Below the pieces are notes generated by a model, which did not search any database, was not told where the DNA came from, and was given only the letters and a program-made list of their open reading frames with translations. Below, piece by piece: positions 13,201 through 23,849 of a DNA stretch of 64,000 bases (positions within the stretch are counted from its first letter, which is position 1; each line of letters begins with the position of its first letter). The position numbers were made by a program, and so were the translations under genes. The DNA is taken from positions 28,082,848-28,146,847 of the forward strand of contig NC_087070.1 of assembly GCF_963678635.1 (NCBI RefSeq), given 5' to 3'. This stretch comes from Symsagittifera roscoffensis (lineage: Eukaryota; Xenacoelomorpha; Acoela; Convolutidae).

Positions 13201-16200
13201 TTCAGAACCTTAAGGGCTTTGATTTTTCATACATTTTTCTGATTACTCCATTCAACTATACTTATTACTTGACTCATTTTGATGTTTCCTTGTGATACCT
13301 GATTTTGCTTGAAAAAAAAGTGTGTGAAAACAACGGACTGTTTTTTTTTCAATTATAGTAAAGGAAACAGAAACCAATGGGCAAGTCGTGAAACAGAATT
13401 TTTTGGTTTCATTCTGATCAGGGAAATTGCTATTGTTAAAAATTTTATTGTTTTGACCACTCTCGAAGAATGGAAACACGCAATGGATTTAGATCCCTTT
13501 TTCTTAAGCACTTGAACACCTCAGGATAAACTTGTTGGCACTAGTTTAGCAAATCATATTCAAAGCAAATTGGCCATGATTCATCTTAATTAAACGAAAT
13601 GTCGCTGCCATTTTTTTTTCAATTTTTAGTCTAAGTTTGACAAAAAAATATTGTGGCTAAGCTTTCATCAACTATAATTGTTCCGACTTCGATACGAAAG
13701 TGACGGAATATTTGTGCTCGGGGTGGGTTTTTTTCTTCAGACAAATTTCGACTTTTTAACTAGCCATTTTTGACAGAATTTTTTTACATCATTCGAAAGG
13801 CATTGTTGTCCTGAGCTAATTTGAAAAGATATTTTACCTGTGGTCATTTTTCGTAAAGTTACGGGGGTTTAAAAATTGCCATTTTGGCCAATTTGGGACA
13901 ATTAACGCGCGATATAATTCGCGCTATTAACGCGTTAGCAGAGAGTTAATCCGCATTAGAAATCGTCCCAAATTTGTCAAAAGAAGCTTATGTGCCACAA
14001 TTGGTTTGTTACAAGGAGCGAAATCTATCCTTTTGTACTTTGTATGGCGTGTGGGGGGATGATTTTCATAAAAAAACTTAGAAAAAAAGTTTTTTGATTT
14101 TGTTTTATTTCATTGAATTTTTTAATGTTATTACTGCTCCATAAAACTTAAAAGGCAGTCGGAACATTCAGGGTTTCGCCCTGATACGAGCAGTCTTGTT
14201 TTAGCTTACTTTTGACCTGTATAAAGGTATAGTACAGCTTTTTGTAACTTCTGTCACATAACTCAATCGCAATTTTATATTAAAAAAAATAATCAAGAAA
14301 TATAGACAAAAAATGCAAAAACAATTTGATCTTGTTTTGTTTTCTAAAACAGTTTTTGTTCCGACTTTCGATACGAAAGTAACGGAATATTTGTGCTCGG
14401 GTTGGGTTTTTTTCTTCAGACAAATTTCGTCTTTTTAACTAGCCATTTTTGACGGAATTTTTTTAATATCACAGAAGAAATAGCTGGTAAATAGACTATT
14501 TTAGAGAACTTAAAACTGGGATGTTTCAAATCTGCGATCTATTTTTTTTGTTTGACCGATACTTCAATATTTTGTTTGTGCTTCATTGTCCAACTTTCCA
14601 ACAAAATGGTGGCTACACTGACTTTTTAATTAGCAGACGTCTTACTTGCATTGGTGCTTCGTTAATGAAACAGAGCTCAAGACCAAAAACAGAGCAATAT
14701 TTTTCAAAAAATTAAATTTTGCACATTTAATGTTAAAATTATGTTCATTAATCGGTTTTTTATCGTTGGTCTTTCATTCAAAAAAAGTAAGCATCTATCC
14801 ATGTTTATTTCATGATTTATTGTTCCGAATTTCGATACGAAAGTAACGGAATATTTGTGCTCGGGGTGGGTTTTTTTTCTTCAGACAAATTTCGACTTTT
14901 TAACTAGCCCTTTTTGACAAAAATATTTTCTATCATTCTGAAGTTATTGTTGTCCTGAGCTCAAATTTGAAAAAAATAATTACCTTTGATCATTTTTCAT
15001 AAAGTTACGGGGCTTTAAAGATTGCCATTTTTTTGGGACAATTAACGCACGATACATTTTGCGCTATTAACGCGTAAGCGGAGAGTTAATCTGTCTTAAA
15101 ATCGTTCCAAGTTGCTTATTTTCCATAATTGATTTGTTACAAGGAGCGAAATCTATCCTTTTGTACTTAATATTGCGTGTGGGGGGATGATTTTCATAAA
15201 ATTTTCAAATTTTAGAAAAAAAAATTTCATTTTAGTTTTTTTTTACATTTAATTTTTTTATGTTTTTACTGCTTCATAAAACCTTAAAAGGCAGTCGGAA
15301 CATTCGAGCAGACTTGTTTTATGGTTTCTTCAAGTTAAGTCTTAAGTTAACCTAGTTTGAGAGAAGCATGTTTAAAAGCTCGTTTCAAATGGGCAGTAAA
15401 TAGGCATGCTCAGCACAAAAAGCATCGAAAACTCAAAAAACCGGATAAAATTTTTGAAAAACATTTAATTCATGTGAATGAGATTTATCATCAAAATAGA
15501 TGCATCTTGCAAAATTACTTAGGTATCATTATAATGAGAGACTGTTCATAAAATTCTGTAAAAAATAAAAAGACAGTCAAATTAGAAGGAAATCATAGAA
15601 TTTTCTTTGAACTCAAAACGTTTCTGAAACACCTACTTTGGAAATGCAAACTATAACAAAAAAGTTATTGTTCCGACGTTCGTAACGAAAGTAACGGAAT
15701 ATTTGTGTGCTCAGGTGGGTTTTTTTTTTCTTCAGACAAACTTCGACTTTTTAACTAGCCATTTTTGACGGTTTTTTTTTACATCATTCAAAGGTATTGA
15801 TGTCATGAGCTTAAATTTAACTAGATATTTCACCTGTGATCAATTTTTGTAAAATTATGGGATTTAAATATTACCATTTTGGCCAAACTGGGACAATTAA
15901 CGCGCGATATATTTCGCGCTTTTAACGCGAAGCGGAGATTTAATCCGTCTTAGAAATCGTTTCCAAATTGGTTGAAGGAAGCTTATTTGCCATAATTGAT
16001 GTTTCACTAGGAGCAAAATTCATCACTTTGTACTCTATATGGCGTGTGGGTGGTATGCTTTTTGCAAAAATATGAAACTAAAAAAAACTATTTCATTTTT
16101 TTTACATTTAATTTTTCATGTTATTGCTGCTCCATAGACATTAAAAGGCAGTCGGAACATTCAAGGCCTAGCCCTGATACAAGCAGTTTTGTCTAGTTTT

Positions 16201-19200
16201 TCTTTTGTCTTCCCCTTATTTCTCTTATTTCTCAAAACAAATTTTTAAGCTTTTATTTTTTGCAGACCTTATTTACCCTTCTTTATATATACTCAGTCTC
16301 TGAGAAAAACAAAAAATTTTCGTGAGATTCGGATGTAAAAAAATTGTTGTGAAACCAATCTTGGTCCAATTTGCTATTCTTTTTAGACTTCATCAACTTC
16401 AGTTAAACTGCGAAAACTTGAAAACCATAGTTCAGCTGAAAAACTTAGCTCAGATACCTGAAAAACATAGCTCTCACATATAGTTTCCAATTTTTTTCCA
16501 GCATTAATAAGATTTAGACGCCTTAAGGTGGCAATCTACCGCCATGATGACACGCCAGAGCAAATATTTACTGCTTTTGATTAACCCTTATGTACAAAAA
16601 AATTTCGCTGTTATGAAACGAAAAAGATATTGTTTTTCAAAAAATTTATTGGAAAATATCGATCTCTAAATACTGTAATTAGTTTTCTAAGCAAAAAACA
16701 AACACGCTATCAATTTAGTTGAAGAAAGTACAGATTGTGATAGCTATAATTTTCTTTGAAATTAGGGAGCATCTTGTTTTTTACATTTGTCTGTAGTAAT
16801 TAAATCAACAAACAAATTCTTATCAAACAATACGAGAAAAAAAATCAAACATACGCGTACACTGTAAGCTATACATATTTTTTCAAATAAGAATCTAATG
16901 TATTCAAAACCTTGTCAATCCCTTGTCAAAAACCGTGAGTGATCTTATGCAGCTCAACTGTGTCAATTGAGTTGTTTAAATGAAAAATTGGATGCTTTTT
17001 GTTCAAAACTGTAACATCGATTTTCATTAATTCAGTAAAGTTTATTTGTTTTCCTATTTATAACTTGCATTTGTTTTTCTGAAAATTGTAATATATATTC
17101 GTTCATTTTTTGACAAAAAAATCCTGGAATTTCGAAAAAAAAGCATAGACTTTTTTATCAGCTCTATCGGCTAGTTCATGTATCAAAACACCGTACTATA
17201 TAAGCGGTTCAATGAAATTTTTGTATTGTCAAAATACATTTTGTAGCTGTATATTTTTTAATAATAACCTTTCCAATTTACTGCTTTCACTTTTGATATG
17301 CTTTTTTTCAATCTAATTTTTCGTCTAAAATTACTATGAACCTCATTTCGAGATGAAAAGCTTTCCGGACTTGGTGTCAACATTGTTACCAAATCTTTGT
17401 CTTTTTTTTCCAAAAAACAAAGATTTTGCTTCCACACTGGTTTACCGTCAAATGTTAAGATGCCATGCAGCTGGAAATATTGTTCAAAGTAAGGTCATTT
17501 TTGTCCTAGGTCATCTGTTCAGCCGCACATGATGGTACCAATAGCAAATACTGTGACAAACGGTCAAATTTGCATTCAAAACAGTGCGCGTTTTTGGTTA
17601 TAGAGCGCGCCCATTCAAAACAGGATTTTAAAACACCAATATTTTTCAAGCCATACGCTTTTGGCGTATATGCTAAGTGAAAAGAAGTAAAAATAATAAA
17701 TCAGTCATTTTTTGCAATTTTTTTTTTGTGTGTTTTGGAATTCAGGCGCCACCTCCTGTGCCTATCAAGGAGTCGCCTCACCTGATGATGCCAAACAACC
17801 CCCACTACAACAACCAATACGACAGTCTTCACAGTCAACCATACGACCCCACGTGAGTGTGGATAGCAATTCACTATGAAGCAATTTCAAAGAAGAAAGT
17901 ATTGGCAAAATATTGTCATGATAGTGTTTCAGCAAACTAATTTCGCAAATCTTATTTGGTCGACCTTAACTTGTTAAAACTCTTTAAAAAATTTGGCTCT
18001 TCCCCAACGCAATTGCTTCCTTAAAGATTTGCAAAAAGTAAAAAAAAAATGAATATGAAAAAAATATATATATAAAAATACAATTTTCTTTTTTTTTGCC
18101 ATTAGTTTTGCAAAGATAATTTTATTCAATGAAAACTTTAATTAATTGTATGAAAACTTTGAATTTACCCATTTGCCTGCTTAAACCACGCAAAGAAAAT
18201 TATGCCAAGTTGAGAAAAAATAAAAAAAATAGAATAAGCTTAAAAATTAAAATATTGGGTGTTTTCTGTCGTAAACTGCACAGTAACCGGATATTGCAAT
18301 GCTTGCTGTGAATTCTGTTTAATTTTCCAGTGCTGGCTTTGTCATATTTTACGACTTCCTGCTGAACATAGAGCCAGTGTACGATAGAACACAACTGATA
18401 GTGTCCCTCTACAATGGACCCCACGAAGTCTGCACTGCCAGAGTGTTGCCGGAGAGAGACTGTTTCCCCCAGAGTGCAACCCCTCAGCCTAATAATCCCC
18501 TGGAGTTGCCAACCGCTGGAGGGGCACTCAAGTTCTGCCTGTTGTCTATCAGTCAGCCTGTACAGAAGTCAGTGACCACTTTTCATTGCTTCAACTAAAT
18601 GATCGTTTTCTACTCACTTGTTCTTGTTTGTCAACATAATGATTACATACAGGGGCGGATCTAGAATTTTCACATGAGTGGAAGGGTGGGTGGGTTTGGC
18701 GGATTTTTAAAAAGGGGGCAGCTATTTTTTTGTAAGTTGGCTAAATTGATTTACCGAGCTCTCACAAAGCACCAAAAAGACTATGTTTTGGCAATTTTTG
18801 GAATAACAAGCCAAAAAAGGCATTTTTAGCACTTTTTTGAAAAATGTTAACAAAAAAATTGCGTTTTTTCGGCGCGCGCTTCCATCTCAAAATTAGGAAA
18901 TATTGGCGGCGAAGGCGCCTTTAGAAAAATTTTAAGGTCCGTCAGCTAAAAATTGATATCTCAAATTAGTTCAAAGGGGCGATAGTTTAGTTTATCTCTA
19001 AGCCATTCTGCCCTTCTCGAAACAGCGAATCAACTTAATATCGTAAAAAATACAGAAGAAGAAGACAATAACTGCTTCTGCTAGTAAGCTTCAGTGAATG
19101 TCTTAAGCCTAAGACATATATCCTTGAACAACTAGTTGTTTTTCTTAGATGTCGCCCTGGGCCTGACTTGACGTTGGTGGTTGAAGTGCAGGCTCAGAGT

Positions 19201-22200
19201 AGCTACGTGCCCCGACAGAAGACCATTGGGTGGGGTAAGGTGTTGCTGTTTGACAACCAACTGAGGGTGCTAAGTGGCAGGTGGAGAACCCCCATCCGCC
19301 TCATCCCCATCCGCGCAGACATGATTGTCAAGGATCTCAACACCATCCCGCAGGTTTTGACAAAAAAACAACCCTATTTATCATATGGAGAATTTTCATA
19401 TGATTTGAAGCATCAATTTTTCTTAGATTAGATTTAAAAAGGAAATATCTATTACGAGTAAATAAAAGATTTAAATTGATGTTTACGTACCTTCTTACAA
19501 TAAAATTAAGCTAAAATAAATTTGAAGAAAGACAAGAAATCAGTCAGATAAACAAAAAGCAACAAAAAGCTGCTCGTATTAACCTGATGTGCAATTTTCG
19601 ATCAATTTATTTGATTTTTTTTTTGCTGGACTTATCCTCCACATAAGTAGTACAATGTGATTTCGAGCTTGGTAAGTTTTATTAAGACCGAAAAAAATGC
19701 CTGACCTCAAATTGACATAACTTAAATGTTGCTTGTGCGTTGAAATAAAAAATTATTTTGCGCCTAAACTCAACTAATTTTAGGATAAGAAATCCCATTG
19801 AATATTTTGTTTTATTATATCAGCAACAATATTTTTCAAATGGATAGCAAAAACTTCTACTTCTATCAAAAACCACTAATCAAACAATCAAAGTTTGTCA
19901 GAATAAAAAAACTAACCCACGCATAAACATTTTTTCAATTTTTTTTCAATTTTGAAAAAACATTAGAGAAAAAATCAATTCGGATTAATGAAAACTTTAA
20001 TATTTTAGAGCGTGTTTCAATTTAAATTGTTGCTTCTTTGAAATTCTTTATTGGTACAGCTCTCATGAAAAAAACCCTAAAGTATGTTGCTGTAGAAATT
20101 GCTTGCTTCAACTGAACTCAGATAATTGATGATGTGAGTGGTTGAGTTTGATCTAGGCTGGTATTAATGAATTGTCTATTTTTCTAAAGTGGCACGTTAG
20201 TTACCGGCCTGAGAAAATTAAGTTGGAAATATATTTATTGGGTTTTCAAATCTGAAGAGCAGTCGTTTATGAGATTATTTCATTTTTTAATGCCCAGATA
20301 GTTTTTTCTCAGGTGCTATTCTTAAGCGAACCGATTCCGTTGAGTACAACAGCTGGATAGTTTAATGGACTCATAAAAAATGCTTTCCTTAAAAATGTAG
20401 CGGTTTTGAGACGGTTTGAAAACGTTGAGAGCAGATGCCATTTTGAAACCATACTCCCTACTAGCTGCTTATAATTTACGCTTTGACCAAATAAAACTTC
20501 AAGATTTTTGAAGAAGTATTTTTCTTCAATTCTTTTTGTTTTCTATACAGATGAAATGTCTCATTTTATAGATATTGCACAAAAAATCTGCTATTTTACA
20601 TTCAGTTTTAGTATATAATCGTAATAAAGGATTTATCGTCTTAAATTTTTTACAGAACCGATTGAATCGCATCTTCCTAGATTTGTTCTTTGCGAAACTC
20701 CTAAGAAAATCCTTGATCTTTTATGAGTTGTCAAAATAAAATTTGTTGAAAGACGAGTTTTGAGCCATTTATAATTCATTTTAACAGTTCATCAAACATA
20801 TCAAATTAATTTTTATTAAACAAATTTTCAAATTTATAACAAGATTGGGAGAAAAAAAATACTTAATTTAGCAAGAATGACTAAGTCCAAGTCTGGAGGA
20901 TAGAAAAAAGAGGTAGCAAAAATTGGTTTTGGAAATGATTCAATGAAATGTGCTAGACATTACGAGGCCAAACTGTGCATTTTGTGAATGGTAAACAGAT
21001 TCCGAAACAGGCCAAAATTAGATTTGTCTGGGAATCCGCAACGTTGTTACTTTTCTTTGATGTTCTTTGCTGTTTTGGATTCCACGGACAGATAACTAAA
21101 ACACTGTAATGCTCAAAAATGCTCCAAAAACAGGCAACTTCGCGGAATCAGCAACAAAATTTGCGGATTCCGGAACAGTTTGTGGAATCTATAAACAAAT
21201 GATAATATATGCGTTCAGTAGATTGAAGCTGTCGAGGAATCCGCAACTGTAAGTGTAATCAGAAAATGGTAAGTGAAATCCGCAAACTGTTAACGGATTC
21301 CGCAAATTGAAAGCAGAATCAGCATAAGTTTGTGGAATCCACTAATTTTTGCGGAATCCGCTTACATTTGCGGAATCCAGAACAACCAGCTCTGTTCGCT
21401 CGTTGCGGAATCTGCCACGTAATTTTTGTAAGTGAAATCCACTTAAATTTGTGAACATGTTTAAAGACTTGTCTCGAATGCAGGAACATACAGACACAAA
21501 ATTGTTTGGCATCGCAATGGAGTGTATTTAGGTTTTTTTCTAGTTCAGTTAGTTTTATCCAGTTTTTTTGACGATTTCAACCAAAAATGTATTCATATAC
21601 TGTTTTGTTTAAAAATTTTTTAGCTTTTGGTTGATTTTAAATTCAGTGGCTGTTGAAAATTCATTCCAAAGCTGCCCCTCCCCTCTAAATTGGTAAAAAC
21701 GGTTTTTTTTCTTTGTTTTTAGAAATATTTTTGACAAACCCATTTAGTGTTATGCACTAAACATTTTATTTATAAGTTTGAGAAATTATTTCGTTCTTAA
21801 CTAGTTATTTGTAGACAGCAATCAATCAAATGGTTAACCAGACGCGGATCTAGGAGTTTTTCGAGGGGGGGGGGGGCGGATTTTCAAAAAAAAACGTTGA
21901 AAATTTTGTCGACCTTTTTTTATAGGTTAACCAAAATGATATTCTGAGCTCTCGAAAAAACACTATAAAGACCCTAATTTGACATAATTAGCTGCGCCGC
22001 AAGCAAATTTGTAAAAAAACAGTCCAAAAAAAGCCCCCCTAAATCCGCTACAGTGGTTAACAGTGACTTGTTAGGACAAAATATTCCGACCACGTCACTT
22101 AAGTGAGGAGAACTAGCTATAGACTAGCTAGTATTTTTTCCGCCCAATTCAAGAAAAGAAGGTTTACCATTCCGAAATAAAATCATTGGGTCTTTTGGTA

Positions 22201-23782
22201 CAAAATCTGGGAGAAATTTCCATTTTTCAGGCGTTACGCTATAATGTTTAAAATTGACCCAAAAATGTCTATTGTGATTGACTAATTAGTATATCTAGAA
22301 CTATTCCATGCCTCTTACTGAAAAAAATAAAATCAGGAAATTTCAAAAAATGCAACTTTCTATCTCAAATTTAGATCGATAGAGTTCAGGGGATATTTAG
22401 GGGGGTGAAGGCGTCTCAAAAAACAGGCCAAAAAAGCCCCCCTTAGAGATTCGACCCCCTGCCGACCCAAAGGTTCCCCCCTGTGTACTACTTTGGGATT
22501 TCCATTTTTGGTTAACGGAAGCAAAAATTGTTCTAAAGGTATCTTCGGCTCAACATACACAAATTTTTAGGAGGGGGGGGGGGCGCGCCGAAAAAAAAAC
22601 GTAATTTTTTGGTCAACATTTTCCAAAAAGTGCCTTAAAATGTCTTTTTTGGCCTATTTTTTCAAAATTTTGTCTTCTTTAATGCTCGGAAAATCACTTT
22701 GGTTGATCTAAAAAAAAGGTAGACCAAATTTTTGAATTTTTTTTGAAAAACCGCCCCCCCCCCCCCTCGAGAAAATCCTAGATCCGCCCCTGGTACAAAG
22801 TGTTACGAACACAGTATCCCAATATGTTAAAGTTTTATATGCGTAGGGTGTCCTTTATGTTGTGAGCAACCAAATTGGAAACATTTCTTCCAGTTAAAAC
22901 CTGGTCGGCGGCTCTTGTTCATTTTTTCTTAAATTATTAAAATATGAATTTTATACTTACGACTTAAGTGGCAGTAGCAATAATACCAGTCTCGATCTCA
23001 TGCGAGCTTGCCCAAGAGTGGCATATGTTCTGCATAGAATTAATTGTTTAAGTGTGGTATGATGGAGCTGTACTACCGGATTGCAAACTACAGAGACGCA
23101 GATGTACAGGCGTCAGTCAAGATCAGTCCCCTAAACTGCACCGAGTACAAGTACTCCCCACAGGTAACCACAACTCCTTTCATGATAGTTTAAACTGGCG
23201 AATCTCTCGCTGGCTCTAAAAATATTGAACTAACCAAAATTTTGTTGAATTAATGGAAAGTTTTTTAAAATTCCTACAACATTTTTTAAGGAGCAAGTAA
23301 ATTTTAATAGCTAGTTTTTAATCAACTAGTCGGCTAGTTTTTCTAACTACAAGGTTTTTTTTACTAGCCGAATGCTAACTCAAGTTTACACTTTGCGTCT
23401 ATATGTTGCATTTCAGTCATTCGGCCAACCCGTCTACTACCAGCCAAACCCTAATCCGACTCAAAGAGCTGCTGATCCAGTTGCCGAAGAAGCCCAGCCA
23501 GTAGTATCGGGGGATAGAGAAGTAGTACTACCAGAGTACGACCCCAAAGACAAAACTGTTCCCCCACCGCCCTCTTCTAACACCAACCCTCCTAGCTCAG
23601 TAACTCGGCCGGCAGGAGCTGTCACCCGACCGGGGGGATCTGTCACGAGACCAGGAGGGGGGTCTGTGACTCGACCAGATAGACCCAGTCCCAAAAAAGA
23701 CCCCACACGTCCTCCATCTACCACTAGCCCCCCTCCGTCACAGACGGCTTCGGCGTCAAATGCGAGCCCCAAGAAGACCTGA
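1016..23782 (+). CDS. CCDC17: CCDC17-like gene, 3' part (eight coding exons)
   Basis: Eight exons (1016-1277, 3589-3661, 12450-12574, 17746-17852, 18331-18567, 19149-19353, 23053-23163, 23417-23782) splice into one open frame of about 494 residues plus stop; every splice phase agrees and all introns are GT-AG. The middle and C-terminal part resembles coiled-coil domain-containing protein 17 of animals: GFVIFYDFLLNIEP, LTLVVEVQAQ, GWGKVLLFD, LSGRWRTPIRLIPIR and ELYYRIANYRDADVQ occur in the order I recall for that family. Exons 2 and 3 encode the charged, Glu-rich stretch expected of the coiled coil. The protein's molecular role is poorly known, so I assign none. The first visible exon enters in mid-codon, so the 5' end lies left of the window. 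Exons are clearly GC-richer than the introns. The family call comes from memory of the motif order, not from a search. Confidence 0.8.
1377..3402 (+). mobile_element. hAT-type DNA transposon, decayed
   Basis: The left end CAGGGGCGGATTAAGG begins at 1377. The right end CTAGATCCGCCTTTG stops at 3402 and is its imperfect inverted copy. Eight-bp flanks ATTGCCAT (1369-1376) and ATTGCCTT (3403-3410) match at 7 of 8 positions, as expected for a hAT target-site duplication. The body carries the broken transposase described separately. At 2026 bp it is shorter than a full-length element of this type would need, suggesting internal deletion. Confidence 0.75.
1760..3127 (+). pseudogene. hAT transposase remnant (ZMYM1/TTF-type)
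   Basis: Pieces of one protein run through three frames. From Met at 1760 there is a Ser/Pro-rich N-terminus, then a zinc-finger-like segment (FLAYSKIQEKLYCRFCFSL, around 2167-2223). A second frame continues with FKKYARLSNYLDPIQNTVHH (around 2288) and AKEMEKNRNILAQIVSTIIF, and ends after LLLSGLRDDGG around 2540. A further frame around 2850-3127 resembles the region before the dimerisation domain. This order is that of hAT transposases related to zinc-finger MYM-type protein 1. At least two frameshifts and a missing central part, including most of the RNase H-like catalytic core, mean it cannot be functional. Identification is by motif recall. Confidence 0.65.
3589..3661 (+). CDS. CCDC17: CCDC17-like exon 2 in window
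   Basis: A 73-nt exon lies between the acceptor TGCTTCAG and the donor CAG|GTGAAA. It reads LLEFEKENRLIMHELELLRH and then KRTT, a heptad-like acidic/basic coiled-coil segment. It ends in phase 1 (a single G), which is exactly completed by the AG that opens the exon at 12450. The intron that follows is about 8.8 kb. Confidence 0.7.
4220..7880. other. Intron stretch, mostly unassigned
   Basis: AT-rich intron DNA. A pyrimidine-rich tract (about 4020-4160) and the GTCGCGC-rich patch at 4880-5035 are the only distinctive parts. A 136-codon minus-strand ORF (6397-6807) has no recognisable family features. Confidence 0.5.
4880..5035. repeat. Degenerate short tandem repeat with GGTCGCGCAA core
   Basis: Units of roughly 25-30 bp built on GGGTCGCGCAAAGTCGCAA / GGTCGCGTAAAACTGCAA recur at least five times, locally enriched in CpG against an AT-rich background. 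Similar words occur at about 535-600. Confidence 0.5.
7900..10430. repeat. Ancient tandem array, units of about 330 bp
   Basis: Two landmarks repeat in the same order. AAGTCAATCATATTGA-like words with CCACAGATCCTCAAA recur near 7955, 8302, 8640, 8972, 9238, 9584, 9910 and 10210. GTACCCGTTTTGTGACGA-like words recur near 8199, 8548, 8858, 9143, 9476, 9819 and 10083. Spacing is mostly 320-350 bp. Units are strongly diverged, so the array is old. Short ORFs inside it are by-products of the repeat. Confidence 0.7.
10690..10960 (-). pseudogene. SGNH/GDSL-hydrolase-like domain remnant
   Basis: Read on the minus strand, 10958-10900 gives DSHVLLIAKVGAIS, resembling the GDSH start of an SGNH hydrolase domain with the Gly codon replaced by a stop. 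After a frame change, 10890-10740 gives a GISGAKIRK segment, an in-frame stop, then AEVVVVWLGGNDVSVHP, with the block III motif GGND near 10796-10808. Such esterase domains occur in some retroelement ORFs as well as in cellular proteins, so the source is unclear. The frame change and stops make it a remnant. Confidence 0.5.
11241..12003. repeat. Pair of direct repeats of about 85 bp
   Basis: 11241-11330 and 11920-12003 share a core reading TGCTTGCTTAGAACATCTTC followed by CAAGCAGAAGCCGACTG, with modest divergence. The roughly 600 bp between them shows no coding or element structure. Confidence 0.5.
12450..12574 (+). CDS. CCDC17: CCDC17-like exon 3 in window
   Basis: The exon lies between the acceptor TTTGCTTCAG and the donor GTACGT. 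It encodes VDIVEKAQRDHYLKMMNTQH followed by EIEALRAEAYLRQIRDYLNP, a continuous predicted helix with Leu/Met spacing typical of a coiled coil, closing with PP. It enters in phase 1 and leaves in phase 0. Confidence 0.75.
12600..13679. other. Intron stretch without recognisable features
   Basis: Ordinary AT-rich intron DNA between exon 3 and the first GTTCCGAC-family repeat. Overlapping ORFs on both strands near 13252-13515 have low-complexity composition and no family features. Confidence 0.5.
13680..14200 (+). mobile_element. GTTCCGAC-family element, copy 1 (Helentron-like, non-autonomous)
   Basis: Starts GTTCCGACTTCGATACGAAA and ends AAGGCAGTCGGAACATTCAG, then a hairpin CAGGGTTTCGCCCTG (14169-14183) and ATACGAGCAGTCTTGTT. 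GTTCCGAC and GTCGGAAC form an inverted pair near the two ends. The middle carries AATTAACGCGCGATATA and AACGCGTTAGCAGAGAG. No protein is encoded. A 3' hairpin with asymmetric inverted ends is the layout described for Helentron/Helitron2-type elements; this class call is inference. Confidence 0.6.
14358..14463 (+). repeat. GTTCCGAC-family element, 5' fragment
   Basis: Only the first 105 bp are present (GTTCCGACTTTCGATACG through ACTAGCCATTTTTGACGG). The body and 3' hairpin are missing. Confidence 0.7.
14822..15320 (+). mobile_element. GTTCCGAC-family element, copy 2
   Basis: Same left end and body as copy 1, including the AACGCGTAAGCGGAGAG core. The right end GGCAGTCGGAACATTC runs straight into GAGCAGACTTGTTTT, so the terminal hairpin is deleted. 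Confidence 0.7.
15670..16192 (+). mobile_element. GTTCCGAC-family element, copy 3
   Basis: A full-length copy: GTTCCGACGTTCGTAACG at the left, the GCGCGATATATTTCGCGC palindrome in the body, and GGCAGTCGGAACATTCAAGG with a decayed hairpin at the right. Confidence 0.7.
16193..17745. other. Intron stretch without recognisable features
   Basis: AT-rich intron ending in the acceptor of exon 4. I see no element ends, coding remnants or tandem structure. Confidence 0.5.
17746..17852 (+). CDS. CCDC17: CCDC17-like exon 4 in window
   Basis: A Pro/Asn/His-rich linker (APPPVPIKESPHLMMP, then NNPHYNNQYDSLHSQPYDPT) joins the coiled coil to the conserved C-terminal region. The acceptor is GGAATTCAG after a long T tract and the donor is GTGAGT. 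The exon ends in phase 2, and the next exon supplies the single T needed. Confidence 0.75.
18331..18567 (+). CDS. CCDC17: CCDC17-like exon 5 in window
   Basis: This exon starts the conserved C-terminal region: AGFVIFYDFLLNIEP, then QLIVSLYNGPHEV, ALKFCLLSISQPVQ. The layout (a beta-rich stretch after a Pro-rich linker) matches the conserved half of the CCDC17 family. The acceptor is AATTTTCCAG and the donor is GTCAGTG. The intron that follows is only 581 bp but contains most of a hAT-type MITE. Confidence 0.8.
18650..18965 (+). mobile_element. hAT-type MITE, 3'-truncated copy
   Basis: Begins CAGGGGCGGATCTAG and shares internal words with the intact copy at 52777-53218 (GAGCTCTC, ATTGCGTTTTTTCGGCG, GGCGCCTTTAGAAAAATTTT). 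The G-rich end and right terminal repeat are missing. It occupies most of the intron between exons 5 and 6. Confidence 0.65.
19149..19353 (+). CDS. CCDC17: CCDC17-like exon 6 in window
   Basis: The most conserved exon: CRPGPDLTLVVEVQAQ, QKTIGWGKVLLFDNQ, VLSGRWRTPIRLIPIR, and DLNTIPQ at the end. The acceptor is TTTCTTAG at 19148 and the donor is CAG|GTTTTG. It leaves in phase 0, and the intron that follows is about 3.7 kb and filled with repeats. Confidence 0.85.
19354..20950. other. Intron stretch without recognisable features
   Basis: AT-rich DNA between exon 6 and the GGAATCCGC cluster. No repeat units, ORFs or element ends stand out. Confidence 0.5.
20955..21450. repeat. GGAATCCGC-rich dispersed repeat, copy 1
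   Basis: A cluster of more than ten near-copies of GCGGAATCCGC / GGATTCCGCAA, an 11-bp near-palindrome, spaced irregularly by 15-40 bp. It opens with ATTACGAGGCCAAACTGTGC and contains TTCTTTGCTGTTTTGGATTC. The same opening and internal words recur at 62660-63260, so this is a dispersed family rather than a local accident. Confidence 0.6.
21839..22053 (+). mobile_element. hAT-type MITE with 8-bp target duplication
   Basis: 215 bp, starting CAGACGCGGATCTAGG and ending CCTAAATCCGCTACAG, which are imperfect inverted copies. It is flanked on both sides by the exact 8-bp duplication TGGTTAAC (21831-21838 and 22054-22061). A G tract follows the left end, as in the other copies. Confidence 0.8.
22387..22792 (-). 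mobile_element. hAT-type MITE, reverse orientation
   Basis: Left boundary CAGGGGATATTTAGGGGGG and right boundary CTAGATCCGCCCCTG are the family's 3' and 5' ends in reverse. The internal GACCCCCTGCCGACCCAAAG is the reverse complement of the GGGTCGGCAGGGGGTCG segment of the copies at 53-57 kb. No convincing 8-bp duplication is visible at 22379-22386 and 22793-22800. Confidence 0.65.
23053..23163 (+). CDS. CCDC17: CCDC17-like exon 7 in window
   Basis: A 37-codon exon (CGMMELYYRIANYRDADVQ, then ASVKISPLNCTEYKYSPQ) matches the family segment in which a strand reading ELYLR is followed by a DADVQ turn. The acceptor AATTGTTTAAG is unusual in lacking a strong pyrimidine tract; the donor is CAG|GTAACC. 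Both ends are in phase 0. Confidence 0.75.
23417..23782 (+). CDS. CCDC17: CCDC17-like terminal coding exon
   Basis: The last 121 codons begin at SFGQPVYYQPNPNP after the acceptor GCATTTCAG and end at TGA (23780-23782). The tail is low-complexity and Pro/Ser/Thr-rich, with four degenerate copies of a VTRPGG-like repeat (around 23601-23680), then a Lys/Pro/Ser-rich end. The tail is probably disordered and lineage-specific; I recall no counterpart of these repeats in the vertebrate protein. Confidence 0.75.
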   Translation, partial: SFGQPVYYQPNPNPTQRAADPVAEEAQPVVSGDREVVLPEYDPKDKTVPPPPSSNTNPPSSVTRPAGAVTRPGGSVTRPGGGSVTRPDRPSPKKDPTRPPSTTSPPPSQTASASNASPKKT

Positions 23783-23849
23783 GACTTGCTTCTTTATTAA
23801 AAAACCAACCTGAGTTATACTGATGACTATCTTACTAGCTAGACAGGTG

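Noticed and set aside
23461..23772. Gly/Val-rich minus-strand ORF opposite the last CCDC17 exon
   Set aside because: A shadow of the Pro-rich coding repeats on the + strand.
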